From NCBI GenBank assembly GCA_947372365.1, contig CANBTK010000560.1:1-5019 (forward strand): a stretch of 5,019 nt of DNA, written 5' to 3'. The position numbers and the translations under genes are program-made. The notes below the pieces were generated by a model that ran no database searches, was not told the DNA's origin, and worked only from the letters and a program-made list of their open reading frames with translations. Below are positions 1 to 5,019 of the stretch, in pieces. Numbering within the stretch: the stretch's first letter is position 1; every line of letters begins with the position of its first letter. Source of the stretch: Flavipsychrobacter stenotrophus (lineage in GTDB: Bacteria > Bacteroidota > Bacteroidia > Chitinophagales > Chitinophagaceae).

Positions 1-536
1 AACCCTGGGTCGAGTGGCGTTACAATATACCGCCCGTCATAGTCTGTAATTGCACCAGCTACCATCTTACCACCTTGTAAAACCCTTATGCTTGCATTAA
101 TCAATGGCTCCTTTTTATTGTCCACTATGGTGCCCCTTATGCACCCGCCATTGCTTTCAGCCCCATCCTTTTTTTCCACTGGCCTGCCAACGGCATTTTG
201 CTGCGCCATAGGAGCACGTGATTGTGCGCTTGCACTACCCGCCTGGGTAAATAGCAGCGTAAGGCCCATAGCTATGGCTATCCGGTAAAGGCGGCTATGG
301 GGCTGGGGCGGAAGGCTAATACCCCTGCCTACCTGTGTAGTGAGGAACCTGCCGCATACATGCCCGTTATTACCTGCGAAAAACTGATACAACCGGGCAT
401 CGCTCCACAGCGTAAAATCAATAACTTCTTTCTGGCAATTGTTGCAGAAACGCCCTTGTGCTGACGGAAGCATCTGCCCCCAATCCTGGTGGCATGGCTG
501 CGGTATCTCGATAGTTATGTTTTTCGGTTTGCCCAT
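1..536 (-). CDS. Membrane protein with Cys4 N-terminal domain and carboxypeptidase-regulatory-like domain (3' end beyond window)
   Basis: An open frame of 178 codons runs from ATG at 536 to the left edge without a stop, so the C-terminus is missing. The start is well fixed: an in-frame TAA lies at 542-540, just upstream. Residues 1-70 form a Cys-rich domain with C15, C31, C34 and C61, within the patterns PCxxDW (14-19), GRFCxxC (28-34), VIDFT (38-42) and CGRF (61-64). I recognise this as a recurring N-terminal domain of Bacteroidota envelope proteins; metal binding by the four Cys is inferred. Residues about 84-101 are hydrophobic and can form one membrane helix or an internal signal anchor, followed by a polar linker. 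From about residue 132, GCIRGTIVD, then PLINASIRV and ITDYDGRY match the start of a carboxypeptidase-regulatory-like (CarboxypepD_reg) beta-sandwich. The likely topology is a cytoplasmic Cys domain and a periplasmic C-terminal part. What follows the beta-sandwich, for example a TonB-type or receptor domain, cannot be seen. Confidence 0.85.
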   Translation of the reverse strand, partial: MGKPKNITIEIPQPCHQDWGQMLPSAQGRFCNNCQKEVIDFTLWSDARLYQFFAGNNGHVCGRFLTTQVGRGISLPPQPHSRLYRIAIAMGLTLLFTQAGSASAQSRAPMAQQNAVGRPVEKKDGAESNGGCIRGTIVDNKKEPLINASIRVLQGGKMVAGAITDYDGRYIVTPLDPG

Positions 537-552
537 ATATTAAAAGACGTAA

Positions 553-584
553 CAAATGTGCAACTACTTGGGCAACACGGAAAA
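553..584 (-). promoter_or_regulatory. Candidate promoter of the Cys4/CarboxypepD gene
   Basis: Read on the minus strand, CACATTTG (560-553) matches the Bacteroidota -7 element TAnnTTTG except at its first base. A TTTT (584-581) in the -33 position (consensus TTTG) lies 20 bases upstream. The -7 box ends 16 bases before the ATG at 536, so the leader would be short. This is a by-eye match in AT-rich intergenic sequence. The gene could instead be read through from the lipoprotein gene, since I see no terminator hairpin between 615 and 537. Confidence 0.25.
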
Positions 585-615
585 TATAGGCAAACAATAT
601 CTTAACGGGGAAAGG

Positions 616-1311
616 CTATTGCACTACCCCATCGGTAAAAAATATAAGCGTGCCATCGTCCTTAAAATAGGCGACAGGCAATTGAGCCTGACCACCTGTG
701 GGGTAAACCATCCAGGCTTTGGTATAGTTAGTGCCCACTGTACCGGACTGGCCGGCGTTCAGGTCATAATAACCGAATTCGGCCGAAAGGCAGCTATCCT
801 GCAATGCACTATAGCAGCCGGAATGCTGTGTAAGTAATTGGTTTACATACAGTGCCCTAACCTGCGAAAGGCGCAATACAGGGGAAGTATCCAGCGTGGT
901 ATTAGGCACCCTAATTATTGACGGCCAATCAACAATGCCATTTTCAAACTCCTCCACAAGCACATTGCCACCCAGCAAACGCAGCCCATTCATGTATTGG
1001 TCGCCATGCAAATTATAATAATAGTTAGTAACGCCATTCAGCGTTATATATTCCCTTTCAGCCCTGTACCAGCGCAGGTAATTATAGGCCAGGTGGTTGG
1101 CATTGTGCATTGCCACAGCCTCGTTATAGTCTGCAGTACTTATAGTATAAGCCGATTGTGGCACCCTTGCGCGGCTTATGCAACGGCTATCATCGCCAAT
1201 GGTTGCTGGGGTACTATTAGTAGTGCCATTGGCAGGCGCTGCTTTATCTGTTTTCTTGCACGAAAAAGCAGCAAGGGTAAGCAGGAGCGCTACAATAGAT
1301 AGTTTTTTCAT
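616..1311 (-). CDS. Hypothetical lipoprotein, 231 aa, possibly with an FTP/PepSY-like fold
   Basis: The protein opens with MKK, a hydrophobic stretch (residues 4-16) and a cysteine at 18 in LAAFSCKK, which fits a lipoprotein signal peptide. The -3 to -1 residues AFS are a loose lipobox, but 'SCKK' endings are common in Bacteroidota. The mature protein would be lipidated at C18. No acidic export signal follows the Cys, so periplasmic facing is as likely as surface exposure. A low-complexity Thr/Ala/Asn linker (20-40) leads to a folded region. The stretch QYMNGLRLL (105-113), the FENG at 122-125, LRLSQVRALY (146-155) and the end KAWMVYP...VAYFKDDGTLIFFTDG (198-228) resemble, by eye only, propeptide-type FTP/PepSY domains. 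I offer that as a weak hint, not a call. Besides C18 there are C44, C166 and C174; the last two could pair in the periplasm. No catalytic motif is visible. No Shine-Dalgarno precedes the ATG. The gene lies 136 bases after the adhesin gene and 79 bases before the next gene, on the same strand. Confidence 0.88.
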   Translation of the reverse strand: MKKLSIVALLLTLAAFSCKKTDKAAPANGTTNSTPATIGDDSRCISRARVPQSAYTISTADYNEAVAMHNANHLAYNYLRWYRAEREYITLNGVTNYYYNLHGDQYMNGLRLLGGNVLVEEFENGIVDWPSIIRVPNTTLDTSPVLRLSQVRALYVNQLLTQHSGCYSALQDSCLSAEFGYYDLNAGQSGTVGTNYTKAWMVYPTGGQAQLPVAYFKDDGTLIFFTDGVVQ

Positions 1312-1326
1312 AGGGGATATTTTTAG

Positions 1327-1357
1327 TAAATGTAGGAAAGCAGAATAACATTACAAC
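1327..1357 (-). promoter_or_regulatory. Candidate promoter of the lipoprotein gene
   Basis: On the minus strand, TACATTTA (1334-1327) matches the Bacteroidota -7 box TAnnTTTG at all but the last base. A GTTG (1357-1354), one base off the -33 box TTTG, lies 19 bases upstream, which is in the usual spacing range. The -7 box ends 15 bases before the ATG at 1311. Its place just downstream of a strong terminator supports an independent transcription start here. The match was made by eye. Confidence 0.4.
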
Positions 1358-1385
1358 GCCCTTTTCAAACAAAGATTGCTCGGCT

Positions 1386-1426
1386 AAAAACAAACAAGGG
1401 GTTTTGCGTGAGCAAAACCCCTTGTT
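1386..1426 (-). terminator. Rho-independent terminator of the Ig-repeat protein gene
   Basis: A perfect 15-bp inverted repeat (arms 1393-1407 and 1412-1426) encloses a 4-base loop at 1408-1411. The stem includes a GGGG/CCCC block. Read on the minus strand, the hairpin is followed by the T-rich run TGTTTTT (1392-1386), whereas the plus-strand side has no T run. It therefore acts on minus-strand transcripts. It begins 21 bases after the TAA at 1450-1448 of the repeat-protein gene, the expected position for its terminator. Confidence 0.92.
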
Positions 1427-1447
1427 CTATAAAGTAACCTTAATCAA

Positions 1448-4400
1448 TTAATAAACCACAATAGCCTGCCTGTAAGTCTGGCTGCCAGAAGAAACTTTTA
1501 CCATGTAGCTGCCAGCGGCAACACCAGTAAGGTTAAATATTGAAGTAGAGCCGTTCGCATTTGGCACCACCCTTGTTTCCACAACTTTACCCAAAACATC
1601 AACAATGGTTATTGCCGCATCGTTGCCTGTAGCAGGTATAGCAATAGTAAATGAGCCATTAGATGGGTTAGGGTAAACTGATACATTCTCTGTTTCCTGT
1701 GTTGTCGTTACTACACCCGCAGCACAAGCCGCAGATGAAAGGATGTTGATAGCCAGTGTTGCAGTAGCTGTGCCGCATGCATTGGTTACAGAATAACGGA
1801 TAGTATCCATGCCCGGTGTTACTGGCAATACCATGCCTGTTGCCGAAACGGTAGCATGTGCATTGCTGCTGCTCCATGTGCCACCCGGAACTGCTACAGT
1901 TAACTGTACGCTATCTGATTCGCAAAGTGTAGATGGCCCTGCGATGCCTGTTGCCGAAAGGTGGCCATCAATAGAAACTATTGTGCTTGCCGACCTTGTG
2001 CCGCAGCCATTGGTAAAGGTATGGTAGATGGTATCTAAACCTATTGCAACGCCATGCAGTACACCAGCAGTGGTAATAGTGGCATTAGCATTGCTGACAG
2101 TCCATGTGCCACCTGAAACAGAACCTGTATAAGTGCTGTTGGTACCTACGCAGATTGCAGATGCACCCGTAATGATGCCTACTGTTGGCAGTGGGTTGAT
2201 GGTCATAAAGTGTGCCGCAGATGCAGTACCACAAACGTTGGTAACAGAATAGATAATGTTAACTGTAGCACCGGTTAAGCCAGTTACTACACCCGAAGCA
2301 TTAACTGTAGCCACACCCGAAGCACTGCTGCTCCACGCGCCACCGGCAGTAGTATCAGATAATGTAGCTGATGAACCTTCGCATAAAGTTGTAGCACCTG
2401 TTATAGGGCCTACAACTGGCAGCGAATTAATGGTTAAAGCAAAAGTGCTGTAACCAGTACCACAAGTACCCGTAACCGCATAGCTGATAGTTGCTCCACC
2501 CGGTGTAATACCTGTTACTACGCCAGCAGCACTGATTGTAGCCAATGAAGTAGCACTACAGCTCCATGTACCGCCTGCAACGGCATCGGTAAGGGTAATG
2601 GTTGCACCGGGGCATACGCCCGAAGCGCCAGAGATAGTACCTGCTGACGGAACTGTATTTACTGTAACCGTGTAAAGCCTTGCAGCAGTGCCACAGGCTG
2701 TAGATAATGAATAAGTAATAGTAGCTGTGCCAGCGCTCATGCCGGTAACGTTGCCGGAAGCATCAATAGTAGCAATTGAAGTTGCACTGCTGCTCCATGC
2801 GCCGCCAGCAGTAGCATCGCTGAGTGAAATAGAAGAACCTGCACAAACACTGGTAGGGCCAGTGATGGCCGCCAGGGTTGGCGAAGTATTCACCGTCATA
2901 GCGGTGGTTATGAAAGCTGAACCACAAGCATTGGTAATAGTATAGCTGATGGTGGTTGCACCGCCCGCAACGCCATAAACGTTACCTGAGCCATCAACCG
3001 AAGCTATGGCAGCATTCGCAGTTGACCATGAGCCACCAGCAGTAGCATCGGTAAGTGTAATTGTTGCACCTGCACAAACTGACGAAGGGCCAGCAATTGC
3101 AGCAGGTGTAGATGGCGTAGTAATTACCGTCATAGCCAATGTTGCTGACGATGTGCCGCATGCATTAGTAATTGTATAAGATATAGTAGCACTGCCACCG
3201 GTAACACCTGTTACTGTGCCAGTAGCATTTACCGAAGCTATTGAAGGCGCTGTGCTGCTCCATACACCACCGGTAGCCGCATCGGTTAGTGTAGTAGTTG
3301 CACCCGAACAAACTGTTGATGAGCCAGTTATAGTGCCAGCAGCAGGTATTGGGTTAACAGTTACTGCATGGGTAGCGCTTGCTGTGCCACATGCTGTAGT
3401 TACGGTATAGCTGATAGTAGCCGTGCCGCCAGTTACGCCAGTAACGTTGCCAGTTGCATTAACAGTAGCAATGCCGGTGGCAGAACTGCTCCAGGTACCA
3501 CCCGGTGTAGCATCTGCTAAAGTAATAGCAGCACCTGCACACACGCTTGAAGCGCCTGTAATAGTGCCTGCTGATGCTGTAAGGCTAACACTGATACTGT
3601 GCGTTGCCACGGCAGTACCACAGCTATTGGTTACTGTATAAGATATAACAGCCGAGCCTACAGCAACACCGTAAACTGTGCCTGAAGCGTCAACGCTGGC
3701 TATTGAAGCAGCGCTGCTGCTCCAGGTACCGAACATAACTGTAAAGCCTATAGCAGTAGTTGTGCCCGTACAAATGCTGGATGCGCCCGATAAAGTACCC
3801 GCGCTTGGCAGGGCATTCACGGTAACACCGTGCGTGGAACTGGTAGTACCGCAAGCATTGGTTACCGAGTAAGAAATGGTTGCGCCACCAGCTGCTACGC
3901 CTGTAACAACGCCCGTTGCGCTCACCGTTGCAGTACCAGCTGCGCTGCTGCTCCAGGTGCCGCCAGCGGTAACATTGGTAAGGGTAATAGTTGCTGTTTC
4001 ACAAACTACCGCAGCGCCTGTAATAGCAGCCACAGTAGGCAATGGGTTAACAGTAATAGCCTGCGAAGTAGATGCAGTGCTGCAACCTGTAGAAACTGTA
4101 TAAGTGATATTAGCCGTACCTGCCGATACGCCTGTTACAACACCCGAAGCATCAACTGATGCTATGCCTGCAGCATCGGTACTCCATGTACCGCCGGTTA
4201 CGCCGTCGGTATAAGTGGTTGTTGCGCCCTGGCATACTGTTGATGCCCCCGTAATAGTACCTGATGAAGCTGCAGTGCCACAAGTAACAGGATAAGTTGC
4301 CGATACCGTGCCGCAGCTATTGGTAACAGAATAAGATATGACAGCAATGCCGCCAGACAAAGCAGTAACGTTGCCTGAGGCATCTACTGTTGCTATTGAA

Positions 4401-5019
4401 GTAGAGCCGCTGCTCCATGTACCGCCTGTTACGGTTTCAGTAAGCGTAATGGAAGCACCTACACACAAGCCCGTTGGGCCGCTGATGCTGCCAGCCACTG
4501 GCAATGGGTTAACTGTTACCGAATGCGATGTAGTACTGGAGCCACATGTATTGGTAACCGTGTATTTTATGGTGCCGCTGCCTGCTGTTATGCCGGTAAC
4601 AACTCCTGCCGCGTCAACAGTAGTAACTGAAGCCGTGGTTGTGCCCCATGTACCACCCGGTACTGTTTCGGTTAATGTAATTGTAGAACCCTCACATACA
4701 CTGCCCGGGCCTGATATTGCACCCGCCGATGGGGTTGTAGTAACTGTAACGTTTTGAGTTGCTGACAAGGTGCCGCAACCATTGGTTACGGTATAAGAAA
4801 CAACTGATGACCCTGTAGTTAGGCCATAAACGTTGCCGCTGCCATCAACTGATGCTACCGATGTGGTGCCGCTGCTCCATGTGCCGCCAGTGGCAGTTTC
4901 AGAAAGCGTAATAGATGCACCGGTACAAACTGTTGACGGGCCTGAAATAGTGCCTGCAACTGGAAGTGGGTTTACTGTAAATGCATACCCGGCAGTTGCC
5001 AGGCCACAACTGTTAATAA
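1448..5019 (-). CDS. Large secreted Ig-like repeat protein with T9SS sorting domain (5' end beyond window)
   Basis: The frame is open from the right edge to a TAA at 1450-1448, giving 1189 visible residues. A TTG at 4768 is only an internal codon: the upstream 83 codons have no stop and continue the same repeats, so the true start lies outside. The visible part is 14 full Ig-like modules with a BIG2-like pattern, plus the last 22 residues of another. A 91-residue tail contains a T9SS type A sorting domain. Each module has a Cys at position 9, a Trp at 25 in a GGTW motif, a VDASGNVTGV-like centre, ISYTVTNxCGT with the second Cys near 59, and a NPLPxAG-like linker. The predicted path is Sec export, passage through the T9SS channel, removal of the sorting domain and attachment or release at the surface. 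An adhesin or structural stalk role is inferred from the architecture; no enzyme domain is seen, though one could lie upstream. Lys and Arg are nearly absent from the repeats. The gene ends with its own terminator. Confidence 0.93.
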   Translation of the reverse strand, partial: INSCGLATAGYAFTVNPLPVAGTISGPSTVCTGASITLSETATGGTWSSGTTSVASVDGSGNVYGLTTGSSVVSYTVTNGCGTLSATQNVTVTTTPSAGAISGPGSVCEGSTITLTETVPGGTWGTTTASVTTVDAAGVVTGITAGSGTIKYTVTNTCGSSTTSHSVTVNPLPVAGSISGPTGLCVGASITLTETVTGGTWSSGSTSIATVDASGNVTALSGGIAVISYSVTNSCGTVSATYPVTCGTAASSGTITGASTVCQGATTTYTDGVTGGTWSTDAAGIASVDASGVVTGVSAGTANITYTVSTGCSTASTSQAITVNPLPTVAAITGAAVVCETATITLTNVTAGGTWSSSAAGTATVSATGVVTGVAAGGATISYSVTNACGTTSSTHGVTVNALPSAGTLSGASSICTGTTTAIGFTVMFGTWSSSAASIASVDASGTVYGVAVGSAVISYTVTNSCGTAVATHSISVSLTASAGTITGASSVCAGAAITLADATPGGTWSSSATGIATVNATGNVTGVTGGTATISYTVTTACGTASATHAVTVNPIPAAGTITGSSTVCSGATTTLTDAATGGVWSSTAPSIASVNATGTVTGVTGGSATISYTITNACGTSSATLAMTVITTPSTPAAIAGPSSVCAGATITLTDATAGGSWSTANAAIASVDGSGNVYGVAGGATTISYTITNACGSAFITTAMTVNTSPTLAAITGPTSVCAGSSISLSDATAGGAWSSSATSIATIDASGNVTGMSAGTATITYSLSTACGTAARLYTVTVNTVPSAGTISGASGVCPGATITLTDAVAGGTWSCSATSLATISAAGVVTGITPGGATISYAVTGTCGTGYSTFALTINSLPVVGPITGATTLCEGSSATLSDTTAGGAWSSSASGVATVNASGVVTGLTGATVNIIYSVTNVCGTASAAHFMTINPLPTVGIITGASAICVGTNSTYTGSVSGGTWTVSNANATITTAGVLHGVAIGLDTIYHTFTNGCGTRSASTIVSIDGHLSATGIAGPSTLCESDSVQLTVAVPGGTWSSSNAHATVSATGMVLPVTPGMDTIRYSVTNACGTATATLAINILSSAACAAGVVTTTQETENVSVYPNPSNGSFTIAIPATGNDAAITIVDVLGKVVETRVVPNANGSTSIFNLTGVAAGSYMVKVSSGSQTYRQAIVVY
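1451..1687 (-). other. T9SS type A C-terminal sorting domain
   Basis: The last 79 residues of the repeat protein carry the ordered landmarks of the Por secretion-system C-terminal domain: VYPNPSNGSFTI near its start, then IVDVLGKVV, then GVAAGSYMVKV, ending in YRQAIVVY at the stop codon. This domain directs proteins across the outer membrane through the type IX machinery and is normally cleaved off by the sortase-like PorU. A short linker containing TTTQETE joins it to the final Ig-like module. It is the only segment of this protein in the window with several charged residues. Confidence 0.95.
1724..5017 (-). repeat. Tandem array of 14 Ig-like modules (231-bp unit) plus a partial one
   Basis: Module boundaries, set at the TITG/AISG-like start, are on the minus strand: partial 5017-4952; 1: 4951-4721; 2: 4720-4490; 3: 4489-4259; 4: 4258-4028; 5: 4027-3797; 6: 3796-3566; 7: 3565-3335; 8: 3334-3101; 9: 3100-2870; 10: 2869-2639; 11: 2638-2408; 12: 2407-2177; 13: 2176-1949; 14: 1948-1724. 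Eleven consecutive-type modules (1-7 and 9-12) are exactly 77 residues; module 8 has 78, module 13 has 76 and module 14 has 75. The two Cys, Gly23 and Trp25 are present in all 14. Similarity is much clearer in protein than in DNA: the DNA shares only short blocks, such as the codons for GTWSSS. This points to old duplications kept by selection, not recent copying. Modules 13 and 14, next to the sorting domain, are the most divergent. Confidence 0.95.

Noticed and set aside
88..288. Plus-strand open frame of 66 codons.
   Set aside because: It is antisense to the Cys4/CarboxypepD gene, which has recognisable domain motifs on the minus strand. Its own translation shows no family features.
556..837. 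Plus-strand open frame of 93 codons.
   Set aside because: It overlaps the 3' half of the lipoprotein gene in antisense and starts within the candidate promoter; no motif supports it.
997..1302. Plus-strand open frame of 101 codons with hydrophobic stretches.
   Set aside because: It is fully antisense to the lipoprotein gene, whose signal peptide and lipobox are clear. The hydrophobic character comes from reading AT-rich codons in reverse.
1393..1426. The inverted repeat considered as a mobile-element end, a CRISPR repeat or a bidirectional terminator.
   Set aside because: It occurs once, has no flanking duplications or transposase, and has a T-rich run only on the minus-strand side, just after a stop codon. 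A one-way terminator explains it.
2256..4757. A series of plus-strand open frames about 64-139 codons long (2256-2453, 2727-2945, 3216-3410, 3423-3641, 3678-3872, 3876-4103, 4338-4757), all with a similar LLHAPPAV-like motif.
   Set aside because: They recur with the repeat period and the motif is simply the antisense reading of the conserved GGTWSSS block. They are shadows of the Ig-like array, not a gene family.
4766..4768. TTG at 4768 as the start of the repeat protein.
   Set aside because: It falls in the middle of a module, and the same frame remains open with intact repeat sequence to the window edge, so the real start is further right.
1724..5017. The 231-bp periodicity considered as a non-coding satellite or CRISPR-like array.
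   Set aside because: The period is a multiple of three, the frame stays open throughout, and conservation is at the amino-acid level. It is a protein repeat.

Overview
The window carries three genes, all on the minus strand, and points to a member of the Bacteroidota, most likely the Chitinophagaceae and relatives. Four signs support this: a type IX secretion (T9SS) C-terminal sorting domain on the largest protein, a lipoprotein of the 'SCKK' style common in this phylum, no Shine-Dalgarno sequence before either visible start codon, and promoter-like sequences close to the Bacteroidota TTTG / TAnnTTTG consensus. The family-level placement is an inference from the style of the Ig-like repeats and of the Cys-rich N-terminal domain at the left edge.

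Layout in the direction of transcription (right to left). From 5019 to 1448 runs the C-terminal part of a very large secreted repeat protein. It has 14 complete tandem Ig-like modules, nearly all exactly 77 residues long, plus the tail of another at the window edge, followed by a 91-residue tail that includes the T9SS sorting domain. Its N-terminus lies outside the window. A strong rho-independent terminator (15-bp perfect stem) follows 21 bases after its stop. The 136-base gap that follows holds this terminator and a candidate promoter for the next gene. A 231-residue lipoprotein of unknown function follows (1311 to 616). A 79-base gap with a weaker candidate promoter leads to a third gene that starts at 536 and leaves the window at position 1. 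That gene encodes a four-cysteine N-terminal domain, one membrane segment and the start of a carboxypeptidase-regulatory-like beta-sandwich domain.

All three products are expected to be in or beyond the cell envelope: a surface or secreted adhesin-like protein, a membrane-anchored lipoprotein and an inner-membrane protein with a periplasmic domain. The terminator separates the adhesin gene from the other two, and nothing in the sequence shows that the three act together. I see no RNA genes, mobile elements, CRISPR arrays or defence-system genes. The points most worth a second look are the regular, cysteine-paired and almost lysine/arginine-free repeat array, and the third gene, which is open to the window edge.
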